Under the pieces are notes generated by a model. The model was not told the origin of the DNA. It saw nothing but the letters and a program-made list of their open reading frames with translations, and searched no databases. Shown here piece by piece: positions 46,300 to 57,965 of a stretch of 64,000 bases of DNA. Origin of the DNA: Smallanthus sonchifolius (taxonomy: Eukaryota > Streptophyta > Magnoliopsida > Asterales > Asteraceae). The position numbers and the translations under genes are program-made. Numbering within the stretch: position 1 is the first letter of the stretch; every line of letters starts with the position of its first letter. The stretch covers positions 7,860,501-7,924,500 of the forward strand of contig CM042044.1 of NCBI GenBank assembly GCA_023525975.1, given 5' to 3'.

Positions 46300-47634
46300 T
46301 GGTCATCTTCCCTGCTCACAGACAATGTGTTCTCTGCATTCCACATTTGCAGATTCTTCTACAATTCTTGTTCTTGAGTTGAATACTCTATAGGCCTTTG
46401 ATTGAGAGGAATAGCCTATGAAATATCCTTCATTAGATTTTGCACCAAACTTAGGAAGAATACCATGTGTGATTAGAATTGTGCATGGACACCTAAAAGG
46501 TTTTAGAAACCCAATGTAGGGAATTCTTTGGAACCAAAGTTCATAGGGTGTCTTGTTGAAGGGTTTGACAATTTGAACTCAGTTTTGCACATAGCAGGCT
46601 GTGCTAACCGCTTCTGCCCAGAATGTGAGTGGCAGTTTAGAGTCGGCCAACATAGACCGTGCTGACTCAATAAGAGTTATGTTTCTTCTTTCAGCAACTC
46701 CATTTTGTTGAGGAGTTCTAGGAGCACTGTATTGTCTTTCTATCCCCTTGCTTTCACAGAAACAGTTCAAGGTGTGGTTCTTGAACTCTGTGCCCTGGTC
46801 ACACCTTATGATCTTCACCTTTTGATTGCTTTGATTCTCTACCCTGAGAATGTAGGTTTTGAGAATTTCAGCAGTTTCATCTTTAGTTCTCAAGAAGAAT
46901 ACCCATGAGAATCTGGTGTAGTCATCTGTTATCACCAGACAGTATGACTTTTTGCCCATAGACATGACATTTGTAGGACCGAAAAGATCCATATGCAGCA
47001 GTTACAGTGGAGTGTCATTTGAGTTCAGGGTCTTGGGCTTATGAGAACTCTTGTGTTGCTTCCCCTTTAGGCATGCTATGCAGTGGTCTTTCAGCTGAAA
47101 TTCTTTGTCAGTAATCCCTCTGACAAGATTATTCTTCACCAATTTGTTAATTGTTTTGATATTAACATGGCTTAATCTCTTGTGCCAGAGAGCTGATTCA
47201 TCAACTGAGGCTTTTGATAAAAAGCAGGAGACGCTCCCAGATGGAGTGGCCTTATTCATGTCCAGTACATAGAGATTTTCTTTTCTCTGGGCCGTCAGTA
47301 GAATGCTTTCTGGAGGAGGTGTGGATAAGCCTGGAGACAGTACAAAGCATCCTTCTGTGAAGAGCATCCAATGCTTTTGATCACAGACCTGGGAACCAAT
47401 CATGAGATTGAAGTCCAATTCTTTGACATAGTTGACCTTGTCAATGCTCATTCTTTCATTGGACACAGTTCCTTGTCCAGTAATGGATCCTCCTTTTGAA
47501 TCACTTCCAAAGGCAACATATCCTCCATTGAAGTGTCTGAAATTTGAGAGGATGGATCTGTTGCCTGTCATGTGCCTGGAACAACCACTATCTACCACCC
47601 AAGTGTTATTCTTGTAACCTGGCTGTCCCTGCAC
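46300..47634 (-). pseudogene. Sirevirus-like copia protease and integrase
   Basis: Protease WVVDSGCSRHMTG at the start, then the HHCC zinc-binding region (LWHKRLSHVN, CIACLKGKQH), a TAA at 47002-47004, the integrase core (MDLFGP, VITDDYTRF, IIRCDQGTEF, PQQNGVAERRN), a TGA at 46579-46581, and integrase C-terminal sequence including PYELW to about 46320. The enzyme motifs are present but two nonsense codons split the frame. Confidence 0.87.
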
Positions 47635-47645
47635 ATGATAGATTT

Positions 47646-50573
47646 CTAATTAGTAAGAGGAACCCAAGAGTCTGCAGACTTGAAAAAGATGGTTGTTAGT
47701 TTATCCTTTTCAGTATGTTTGCAGTCAATGGAACCAATGACAATGCTTGGAGATGGTTTGGCTTTCCATTGCTTTGTTGGTGATTTTTTAGTTTTCCTCG
47801 CATTGTCATCAGCAGATTTTTCTACTGATGTTTCTGGCTTGTCAACAGTAGATCCTGCTGCTGTTGGCTTTGTTGAAGTGTCAGCATTCTTTGCCTTGGA
47901 TTTTGCCTTAGCAGCAGTGGACACTCTTGCTGCTGATGGCTTTGCCTGATGAGCAGCAGTTTTTGCTGCGGATGATTTTAGCTTATCAGCAGCAGTCTTG
48001 GTTGCTGCTGAAAGCTTCTGCTTTGTTTTGTTGGGCTTGACTTGACTAACAACCGATGTATGCTGATCCTTCAGTACTTTTTGTCTTTGAGGAGCTTGAT
48101 GAAGGATCTGGTTAAAGGGGTTAAACTGACAGTTTGCAGCAAAGTGGTTTGATTCACCACAAATGATGCATGTTTGTTGAGATTTAGGCAGCTTCACTCT
48201 TGGGGGAGATAGAGACTCCCTGAACTTGGTTGCTTTGACTTCGTAGCTTCTCACCTTCTTGTTTTTGTTAGTCTTTTCAAAGGCATGCTGCTTTGAGTTT
48301 CTTTGATATTCCAGGTAATGAAAGCAGGTGCTGGCAGTATGGTTGTATCTTCCACACACAAAGCATGATCTTACCAGTTTGTCTCTTGAAAGGTAGACAT
48401 AGTCCTTTCTTTGGAACAGATCCTTGAAGTTCCATGGATGAGCTTTGTTATGTTCAAAAGTGACTTCTTCTAGGGTCTTTTGAACATATGGAACTTTTTC
48501 TTCAGGCTTACGACATATATCAAATACCTTCCTTTTTGGGATCGGCTTTGACTGAGGGTTGGGGTCTATAGGTCCTGATGTCTGTTCCTTTTTAATGTTT
48601 AGCCTTCTTCCATCTGGAGGATAGCTGATCTTGATCTGTTTGAATGGTACAGGGACTGGTATAGCTGGAAGGACAGCAGGAACTTCAACTCTATTCAGAG
48701 TAGCTTTAGATGGGGATGCACTGGTTTCATCATGGTCTGAGTAGGTTGACTCAGATTCTGATGAGGTAGTGCATTCTACAACGAAGGGTTCATCCGTTGA
48801 AGGATCAAGATTTCGGTTTGCAGAGTCAAGATTTACAACATTGAAGCTTGGTTCGTAGATGGCAATGTAGTCAGCAGGAGGAGGAACAGATTTGTACTGA
48901 TCAGTGTTATACCCAATTCCAGTTTTTACCTTCTCATGGACTTGAATATCTAAAAGTCTTTGTAGCTTTTTGGAGGAAAATTCATATTTTTCAACATGAA
49001 CTCTCTGTTCTGCCAGTTCAGCTCTGGTAGCTTTTAGTTTGACCAGTAGATCATCAATCTGAGTTTCCAGATTAGTTTGTTCGTGTTTTAGTGATGAAAT
49101 CTCTTTCTTAAGGCAGTTAATCTTTTCTTTATAAGTGTTTTCAACCTTTTTGAACTCAGATTTCATTTGATGAAACTCTTCATTTTGATCTATCAGGTTT
49201 TGGTTATGCTTTCTATAACCCAGAACTTTATCAATACAGGCTTGAGAGCAAAGATGTTCAAATACCTGAGGTGGTATCTCTGTAGTGTCTGCCATAAGAG
49301 CTTGATTGTTGACAGGCAGTTCTTCATACTGGAAGCTCCAGTCAGAAGTTCCAACAGTTGCACAGGCTGCAGTTTGAACTGGAGGAGTAGCTTAGTGTTG
49401 TTGCTGTCTGGGTTGGGCTTGGTGAGCTTGTCTTGATTGAGTGGTAGCTGAATTTGCTCTTGGTGCCTTGCATTCTCTAGCAAAGTGACCCAGTAGGTTA
49501 CAGTTGTAACATCTTAGTTTGCTTTTATCCAAGCCAACTCTGGTGTTGGAGTTGTTACTTGGAATGGGTCTTCCGGTTCTAGAGTAGAACCTTTTTGCTC
49601 TTATAGAGAGCATGGCATATGAGTGTTGTATGTTCATTTCTTCTAAATCATCTGGATGAAAGCATTCCAGATCCTCCTTGATAAAGAACATGTTGCTTGA
49701 GTTTCCAGAAACAAAAGCAGCAGAGGTTGATGTTTGAGGAGGAGCTTCTAGGAGAAATGGTGAGCTGTTTGTTTGAGATGTGGGAGTTTGTGGATGGGTG
49801 ACAATGGGAGGATAGTAGTTGCTGGAACTAGGACCTGAGAGGTCAGAGTGGAAGGCAGAGGTGGTGGTGGATGTTGAGGCATTTTGATAGCTTGAGCTTC
49901 GTTCTTTTGCCTGAATCATCTCTAGCTCATAGGTTTTTAGCATTCCAAAGAGCTCAGTCATTTGGAGAGTCTTCAGATTCTCTGTTCTTCTGATTGACAC
50001 TTTGTAAAGTGTCCAGCAGCTTGGTAGAGACCTGATGAACTTTTTGAGAATATCTTCATTCTCTAGCTTAACCTTTGAGCACTGCAGCTCACCTACAAGA
50101 TAGGTAAATCTGTTGTATAGAATAGTTAGAGACTCACCTTCCTTCCAGACAAAGTTTTCATACTGCTGCTTCAGTATGTCTCTTCTGTTTTCTTTGACTT
50201 CTTCAGAGCCAGCAAACATCTTTTCAAGAGCCAAACAGAGCTCTTTAGCAGTTTTGTGACTTCTGAAGTTATGAAAAACTTCATTTGGAAGGCACATTTG
50301 GATAGCTCCTAGTGCCTTGAGGTCCACCTCCATCTTTTTTATATCCTCTTCTGAGTATTTGGAGGGATCCTTTGGAACTGATGGTCCTCCAGAGTCAGCA
50401 GATGCCACCATGGGAGTGTAGGGTCCATCCCTGATGGATTTACACATTCCGTACTCTTGATAGCAGAAGAAACTTTCCATGCGATTTTTCCACATGTCAT
50501 AGTCTTCCCCAGATACCAACCTTGGTGGTCGGTTGATGCTGCCAATGTCTTCAAACACATTGCTTTGTGCCAT
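47646..50573 (-). pseudogene. Sirevirus-like copia gag, long type
   Basis: Begins MAQSNVFEDIGSINRPPRLV. The first part (49392-50573) has the UBN2-type gag core and a CCHC knuckle starting CYNCNLLGHFAREC. A TAA at 49392-49394 interrupts the frame, which continues to 47646 with a heptad-rich coiled coil (about residues 430-530 of the whole) and two further cysteine motifs, CFVCGRYNHTASTC and CIICGESNHFAANC. The long gag with coiled coil and several knuckles is typical of the Sirevirus lineage. The last 130 residues are A/K-rich and coded by the CAGCAGCAA hairpin repeats. Pol is in a different frame just downstream. Confidence 0.88.
47808..48015. repeat. CAGCAGCAA-type hairpins inside the gag coding region
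   Basis: Three or more inverted units, for example CAGCAGTTTTTGCTGCGG near 47955 and a unit with CAGCAGCAG and TTGCTGCTG arms near 47988-48013. They code for the AAK-rich tail of gag. Confidence 0.7.
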
Positions 50574-50662
50574 CTTTGTGTTTGGTGACTTAATGAAAGA
50601 GAGAGTTTAGAATAGAACCAGAAGTGATTAAACAAGTGTGAATTTGTTTAATCTGAGCCAAA

Positions 50663-50674
50663 GCTCTGATACCA
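50663..50674 (-). promoter_or_regulatory. Primer-binding site, tRNA-iMet, Sirevirus-like copia
   Basis: Sense TGGTATCAGAGC lies two bases inside the 5' LTR remnant. Confidence 0.85.
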
Positions 50675-50676
50675 CT

Positions 50677-50752
50677 TGTAGGATCGTGAAATTACAAGAT
50701 GGTTCTGTTCTTAGTTGAGATCGGCGGAAACAATATCAACTGCACAATTACA
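50677..50752 (-). repeat. Truncated 5' LTR of the Sirevirus-like copia
   Basis: Matches the first 76 plus-strand bases of the LTR at 9985-10698 and then switches, within GCACAATTACA, to plus-strand copia sequence. More than 630 bp of LTR are missing. The promoter (U3) part of this LTR is therefore gone. Confidence 0.9.
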
Positions 50753-52985
50753 TTGTCAAACCTGTTGAAATGAATGTTGCATTGTTTAGTGTTTTCTTAA
50801 ATAGCTATAATGCAATGCTGGCTGGAAAACTCTCTCCTGCCAATCTGATACAAGATAACATGGAACAAATTCATCCTGATGACTTGGAAGAGATGGATAT
50901 CAAGTAGCACATGGCAATGGCAGTGCACCGTGCTAAGAAATTCATCAAGAAAACTGGGAGAAAATCATTTTATGGGATGGAGTCAGAATTCATCATGATG
51001 ACTTGGAAGAGATGGATATCAAGTGGCACATGGCAATGGCAGTGCACCGTGCTAAGAATTTCATCAAGAGAACTGGGAGAAACTAATTTGATGGGATGGA
51101 GTCAATCACAAAGAAGATTGGTTTTGACAAGTCCAACTTGAGGTGCTACAACTGCAGCAAGTCGAGGCACTTTGCTAGGGAATTCCCCAAGCCTAAAGTT
51201 GAAAAGGGAAGTTCATCAAATAGCTCAAAAGAAAAGGTAGCAACTACAACAAGTGATAGCAAAGCATTGGTCTGTCAGCTGACTACTAGATATGATTGGG
51301 GAGACCAGATTCATGAGTTGCTGTGTAGGTGTCGAATCATGCTCTCATGGCAAAATTTGAAGAAGCTAAGGTACACACATATACATGTATTCAAAATTGC
51401 GTAGAAAAAGTAAATAGATATAAGTGTGATAATGAAATGTTAATTAAAGAAATTACTCAACTTCGGTATGCCAATGCTGAGCACAAGCGATCTGAAAACA
51501 TTTTTAAAGATAAAATTGAAGCAAGTAAAATGATTTCTCTAAACTTGAAATGGACTTTAGCAATAAGGGATGTCTTTATCGTGATGCTTTAAAACGAATA
51601 GACGACCTTAGTTTAAAGCTAAATGACACTGTGACTCAATTGGTAAACACTAAACTAACAATCGAGAAAATTGAACACTCTCGATCAGTAGTTTATGACA
51701 TGGTAGATTCTCAAGTAAGAAAGAAAGGGAATCTAGGAATTGGTTATCATGCAGTTGAGCATCCATTCAATGGAAATTTTACTTCAATGCCAAGTGTTCA
51801 ACATGAAGAAGTTGAAATGGAATAATGTGTAGGTCGTAAACCAAATCAACCTTCTTCATCCACACAGTCCACGCCCGTGACTATTGGTCCCACAGTAAAA
51901 CATGCGAACGTTACTACCCCGTCTAAGTCTTGTGAAACAACATGATTAGTAGAGGGCATAGTGGAGGATTGTGGCAGTGATGATGAGGAGGAGAGTCATG
52001 TTTTTAATTCAAATTCCAAGTCTTTGTCTTTTAAAAATGTTTTGTCTGGTTTTCAAAATTCTTCTACTTTTGTTGGTTCTGGTTTGAATGTTGGCTTAAA
52101 CAATGGTACTTTTAAAATCCACTTTTGTGAATGGTGGAACTTTAGAGAAAGAAGAAAAGCAAATTGTGAATGGTAAAAATCATTAATTCGTCAAAAACAA
52201 AAATTGTTCTTCTAATCGTGAAAGTAGCAAACCGTCAACGAGTCAGTCAAATTCGAAGCAATTGCCTTAACGTTTTACCAAAAGTAAATTTTATGCAAAT
52301 TTCGATAATCATCATCGTGCTTTTGAACAAAATGTTAGGAATTTTGATAGGAATTGCTTCAAATCAAATAACAAAAATAATATAAATGATGATCAAATGT
52401 TCGATAGAAGGTTTTCTAGGAACTGTGAAAGTGTAGGTTACTTCACAAGTTATCCTCAATGGTCATCATCATCGGACACCGGATACTATGCCCCGTATCC
52501 GAGAAGACAAACGTGCTATGTCTATGGGAATCCCAGACACTTAGCTCAAAACTGTGTTCACAACCGGGAACACTCCGGTAGATATCCGAATGTTTCTCGA
52601 TGTAAAAATGTAAAAACATGTCTAAAAGACCTAAGGCCCAAGATCACAAAATGCCCAAAGATAAACAATCGGATAGAAAAACCGGTGATGTGCATAAAAC
52701 TCAACGCCATGTTACAGAAAATAATGTTTTCAAGCATAAACAAAAGAAAGTTGAGAAACCCATCAAATCGGAAAAGGGTAAAGAAAAGGTCGTCACTCCA
52801 ACAGTAAGCTCAAATTTTCAAAAACCAAAGATTGTGTGGACACGAAAACCAATTGCACAAAAAGCACCAGTTGAGTTCATTGATAAAAGAGATATGAGAT
52901 TGCAAGAAGTCTCATATTTGGATGAGTCAGGGCAACCCAAGTCACTAATTAAAGTGTTCTATCATGCAGGGACAGCCAAGGAGGC
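50753..52985 (+). pseudogene. Plus-strand copia gag and protease N-terminus, 3' part
   Basis: Resumes gag with a 168-bp segment (50752-50919) that repeats 9817-9984 with a few differences. A 119-bp tandem duplication follows (units at about 50869 and 50988). The first zinc knuckle at about 51144 (CYNCSKSRHFAREF) has lost its last cysteine to phenylalanine. Coiled-coil gag sequence follows in broken frames at 51329-51825, then a second degenerate knuckle near 52520 (CYVYGNPRHLAQNC) and a linker with VEFIDKRDMRLQEVSYLDES. Stops and frame changes are frequent. It ends near 52985, before any protease or integrase motif. Confidence 0.75.
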
Positions 52986-52989
52986 CTGT

Positions 52990-53280
52990 CAACAACCGAC
53001 GGAGGGGCGATTGGCGGTGGTGTACGGCTACGTGACATCAAAATCTTGGTCAGGTAATCTTTGTTTAATCTCCGTTTGTGTCTTGGTTAGGTAATCTTCG
53101 TTTAATCTTGGTCAGGTAATCTTCGTTTAATATTGGTCAGACAATCTTCGTTTAATCTCCATTCGGCTAAGAGAGCGACGAGAGGAAAAGCCGACGAAGG
53201 GGCGATTGGAGGTGGTTTAAGGCTACGTGACATCAAAATCTTGGTCAGGTAATCTTTATTTAATCTCCGTTTGTGTCTTT
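52990..53280. repeat. Compound tandem repeat
   Basis: Four or five copies of ATCTTGGTCAGGTAATCTTC-type units with GTTTAAT spacers between 53040 and 53160, set inside a larger duplication in which 52998-53075 recurs at about 53200-53277 (GGGGCGATTGG, GGCTACGTGACATCAAAATC). Confidence 0.75.
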
Positions 53281-53730
53281 TACGTGTATGCATGCAAAGA
53301 TGAAACTTGATTAGGGTTTGGATGGTGTGACTTGGACATGAGTGGCGGTTACGGTGGAGGAGGTGGCCGACTGGTGGTGGTAGTTGACTATGTGGGAGGC
53401 GTGCGGTGGCGATAGTTGGAGTAGGGCGGAGGCCGATGACCGAGAAGGAGAAGAGGGAAAGAGAGAGGGAGAGAAAGGTCGAGTAGCGTGATGGGGGTCT
53501 CAGAAGTAGCTGGAAACGACGACGGCCACAGGAGGTGGTGTCGGTGATCATGGGGGCGGCTGTGGTGGCACTTAACAACGGCGGACGACGAGGTGACGGT
53601 GTTAGCGGTACTTCCACGTGAAGGAGAACCCAACTAGGGTTTCTAATGTCAAGGAAGTGATAGGGACACGAGGGTGATGCGGGATGACGAAACATAGTGG
53701 TGATTCATGGTGGTGGTGGTTCACGGCGAA
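53281..53730. other. GC-rich segment without a recognised gene
   Basis: Rich in GGTGG and GGCGG. Open frames on the minus strand (53102-53695, 53388-53633) are low-complexity P/S/H/R-rich and have no domain. The composition resembles 1840-2260. It may be an LTR leader or TE-derived. Confidence 0.35.
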
Positions 53731-53829
53731 TATAACACCCTAATTTCATAACACCGATTATTTAATTATTAAACAAGCGGAAGCATCTTGTCCCAAGAAT
53801 TAATTTAAATTTTTTTATATATATATACG

Positions 53830-53963
53830 TCCCTCGCGTACCGTGAGGGACCATGACCCCTCCCTTCGCGTACCGCGAGGGAGCCCTAAAATAACCTGTC
53901 CGGGAACCGGGTCTCTCGTGTACCGTGAGAGAACCTTCCCTGGTTCTCGCGTACCACGAGGCA
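53830..53963. repeat. Cluster of four palindromes of the CTCGCGTACCGCGAG type
   Basis: Units at 53830-53850, 53863-53882, about 53911-53933 and about 53943-53962, each an inverted repeat around TAC, with different arm bases and partly compensating changes. Confidence 0.8.
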
Positions 53964-54441
53964 CCTGTATTCACAGAAAGTTTCTAAATTTTTGCAGCTT
54001 TCAATCCTTAGCCAAATTTCCAACTTTTACCCATTTGCCATAAAATTTGCCTACACTTAGGTTTGGGTTCAAACATTTAAAACACTAAATTTATGAACCA
54101 AAAATTACAATTTCATGCATTGTTTTACAACCATTTGTTGAACATCTAATTTCACCCAAAACCAACAAAAGCGTATACGAGAATCCAACATTTTACCATA
54201 GACTTGACCTTGACTACAACGGAGCTTTACCTACAAAACACCACATAATTATTCACCATTAGTAATGAAGACAAATCATAACAACAAGGTAAAACATTCT
54301 CATTTTCACTCATTCACCCATTTGACCCGTTTCCACCCAATCACTCTCTTTAATCAATTTAACACTTGCATAACACTATGCAAGTTTCTTTCTTTCCTTA
54401 ATAATCATCCCATATTTGGTCAAATTTCATTTCCCTTATGG

Positions 54442-54594
54442 CACAAGACCATAACTTCTTTACATTTCCAACATGGTACTTAGACCATAACTTCACTACA
54501 TTTCCTTTATGATACTTAGACCATAAATTCACCACATTTCCATTATGATACTTAGACCATAAATTCATCACATTTACATTATAGTATTTTAACT
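54442..54594. repeat. 36-bp tandem repeat, four units
   Basis: Units starting at about 54442, 54478, 54514 and 54550, on the pattern ACTTAGACCATAANTTCA followed by CATTTCC and TATGAT. Confidence 0.85.
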
Positions 54595-54895
54595 ATAACT
54601 ATATTCTTACACGTATTCATACCAACGTATGATACGATGGTCTCATTTTCTCTCATTTTGCTTCTTTTATCTTCACTAGAGTGCATGCTCCCGCTCTCTC
54701 ATCTTTAGCCACTTTGTCATTTAATGTGCTTGTTTTAATATAAAAATATAAATAAATATATTTTTACGATGGTTTCACAAGATCAGGTTTTAAATTTATA
54801 AAAAGATAATTACTTTAACTTAAAACACACACAATAGGCAAGTGTAGCTATCGCAGCGTAATATAGTTTAGGTGAGAACCAAGTATCGAAATGTA

Positions 54896-54973
54896 ACGTG
54901 CGTGATGTGTGTAACAGAAATGTAACTAGTAGAAACGTGCGTGATGTGTGTAACAGAAATGTAACTAGTAGAA
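54896..54973. repeat. 39-bp perfect direct duplication
   Basis: Two adjacent units beginning ACGTGCGTGATGTGTGTAAC at 54896 and 54935. Confidence 0.9.
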
Positions 54974-55064
54974 TAGTAAATAGTAGAAAAGTAAATAAGG
55001 CAAAAATGATCAGATTACGGATAGTATTGCTTCAGGTTTCGAATCATCTTGGTACGTGATAATG

Positions 55065-55130
55065 TTAGGTTGATTAGTTCAGTGGTATGACTACTACAAA
55101 CTTGTGACCCGGGTCACCGCTAGAGCCTCG
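55065..55130 (+). other. Possible degenerate tRNA-like module
   Basis: GATTAGTTCAGTGGTATGAC resembles a tRNA D-arm and A box. About 30 bp later a degraded B-box-like segment GGGTCACCGCTAGAGCC follows. It is in the same relative place and sense as the module in the Tekay LTRs. Confidence 0.3.
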
Positions 55131-55877
55131 TCCTCACTACATTTGATTCACAAATTATGTTCTTTAAATTAAAATAGTAGTGCCTCCCGTTAGGGACAAC
55201 AGTTACCCTTAACCCATCGAATGGTCATCTCCGGGTTGGTTTAGGACATCGGACTTAAAATGCTTTATATTAAAGTTAAATAGGTGATTATATTTTGCTC
55301 ACCGGGAGACGGTGTAACAGTAGGACCAAGTATAAAGACGTACCGTTCCCAACATGAGTTCACCAATTCTTGGTCGCATAATAAGTTCGTATAAAGACGT
55401 ACGACCTTAGAAGTATAGACCAAGCCTTGGCTTATCAAACTCTGCTCGTACAAAAGACGTGCGAGTTTCAAAGGAAGTTTGATTAAAAAAGGTTTTACGA
55501 TCTTACTCTTTAAAATCAAGACACTCACAAATATAAAGAAGGATTTAGACAATAATAAAAGCCCAACGAAAGATGGTTTTTAAGAACGAATTAGTTAAAC
55601 ACATAAACATACAACTAAATTAATACGTTAAACATTAACATGCACCAAACATCATCTTCACTGTAGCAATACAAAGAGCTTTTAGCCACAAATAGCCATA
55701 ACGACTAGCGTAATAATGAGTTTCATGGGCTCCCCTATTGTGGAACAAGGAGAAAGAGCCCCTCTACTCTCTACTCTAACTACGAAAAATGCTCTATTCT
55801 GAAATGTTCTTGAGGTGTGGAATGGTGTATGGAATGTAGAACTCAAGCCTCCTATTTATAGGCCTCAAAATGTGCAA

Positions 55878-55991
55878 TGCACGGTCGTGCAAAGGCCTAG
55901 GGAATCAAACATGGTACACATGACACTATACTGGGTCGTGGAGGAGAAGTAAGGGTTTGCACGGCCATGCAATGGGTTGCACGACCGTGCA
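55878..55991. repeat. Cluster of three palindromes of the TGCACGGTCGTGCA type
   Basis: TGCACGGTCGTGCA at 55878-55891, TTGCACGGCCATGCAA at 55957-55972 and TGCACGACCGTGCA at 55978-55991. Confidence 0.85.
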
Positions 55992-57519
55992 TCCCCCTGT
56001 TTTCTTCCATCTTTTTCTTTTATCTGTTGGGTTGACTTTTGTTGACCAATTTTAACCTCTTGGGGGTCAATCCTCGAGAATAAACCTTTTAGAAGCTTGA
56101 ATTCTTGATGTTTTGTTATAGGATTTAGCTTGATTTATAATTTCAACACCGAATAACCTGCAATTATAAAATATAAATGTTTTAAGCATCAATTGCAATG
56201 TTATTATTCAATTAGTACCATAATATGGGGATTGTTATTCATGTAATATGTATAAATGATGACATATCATCATTCTTCTGTTACTAACACTCCTGTTATG
56301 CCTTTTCTCATTAACCTGCAATTTCCAACATCACACCAATTCAATGTATTCTATCTTCAATTAAGTGCTATAAACAACACTTTAGACACAATAATAATCA
56401 AACCATCAAGCCCCCATCAGATACTCTGGTACAACAAACACATCATAAAGAATTACTTTATCACTAAGTTTAAAATTTCAAATTTTTGTAACCCGTAGCA
56501 TTAGTGTCATTTGGATGTTTAGTTTTAATGTTATATTCATAAACATCTATTTTATCAAAAATATTTTTTTCAGACATAACAATGTGTTGATTTGCACCGG
56601 AATAAAGAAACTAACTATGACCTTTTAAATAAGAAACGCTACGAGCGAAACCAAAAATACGTTTACTAAACACATTTGCATGGAAATAATTACCTCCCAT
56701 GTTAGCACTTTGTGAACTCTCTCCATTTGTTTCGTTTAGTAAATGTAATAAGCAAAAAAAATTACAATAATTTAAAATGTAAAAATAAATAACTAAAAAC
56801 ATAATATAGGTAATAGAACTAAATAACTAAGTTTACTTAAATAAATTAAACAATTATTAATAAATATAAAAATTATTTACAATTTAAAGAATTAGTATTA
56901 AAAAAATAAAAAAATAAATTATGAAAAGCATGGGAGTCTGCACACTTCTGAGTAACTAGTACACTCTACCTTCTTACGTTTCATGCACTCCACCGGAGTA
57001 TGGTGGCAAGAATTCTCGTCGACTCCATACTTACATCACGTGAACTCGGCTATAAAGTCGAGTCTTGATTCTCAAGCCATAATTTCGTTCCTTCACTTGC
57101 CTCTCTCCCTCTGTCCTGATTTATATCTCTCCGACTCGTTTTCCGGTGAACCTGACGGGTTTTCGGCAACCGTGAACCACCACGAAACACCTCTGGAACA
57201 CCCATCATTCGTCTCCACCACGTCTTATGTACACCAACACTCTGGACTGAAGAAATACCACCAAGGCGCCCCGTTAGATTTTCCGGCGATTCAAGGAGAA
57301 CTCCGGTTTGAGTCTTTTATCGCAACCAAGGTATCCATTTCGACCTCTTAACCTTATTTGATGTTTAACACATTTTTATGCTCATTGCTGTCCTATGTAA
57401 CCTGAAACTATTTATATTGTTTTTCCGACGAACTGTTGATCATAAATGAAGAAGATGACATTGTCTATACACTAATATATATTTAACACTCTACTAATAG
57501 AATAAGGATGTTTCGACAT

Positions 57520-57965
57520 ATTAAAAACTAGGTTAGAATCCCGTGTAGTAAATAGAAGTTTATGTTTTTAAAACCCGTGTAATACACATATTGAATAAAC
57601 CCGTGTAATACATGAGTTAAATAAAATATAATGTAATCCATTAACACATACACTCGTCAAAATGAAACAATGTGAATATATAAATATATGATTACAAGGT
57701 TTTTTTTAATCGTAGGTGCCTATAAAATTGTTTTTAGTTTGTAGAGTTCATAAAAATATGTTGAACAAATTAATTGATGATAAATATAATTTTAAATTAA
57801 AAAAATATGTAGATAAAAATTGAAACAAATAATTAATTTAGTTTTCTAAAATAGTGGAGTTGATTATTAATAGAAGAAAGTGTCAAAAAAAAATTAGAAT
57901 GAGGAGGTCTATAATTGTGACAAGTGTTCACCTAATTTACTTGTTTATTAAGTAGTATAGATATA
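57520..57965. mobile_element. Candidate non-autonomous element with CCCGTGTAATACA repeats
   Basis: AT-rich stretch that begins near AACTAGGTTAGAATCCCGTG and ends near TTTATTAAGTAGTATAGAT, with CCCGTGTAGTA or CCCGTGTAATACA three times. A similar short stretch beginning ACTAGACATTAGCCGTGCG lies at 63560-63630. No clear terminal repeats or target duplication. Confidence 0.25.

Noticed and set aside
53102..53695. A 197-codon minus-strand ORF
   Set aside because: P/S/H/R-rich translation from repeats and a GC-skewed segment, with no domain and partly inside tandem repeats.
56983..57351. A 122-codon plus-strand ORF as a host gene
   Set aside because: No domain, no recognisable relatives, and it lies within the long LTR-like block; it looks like untranslated leader sequence.
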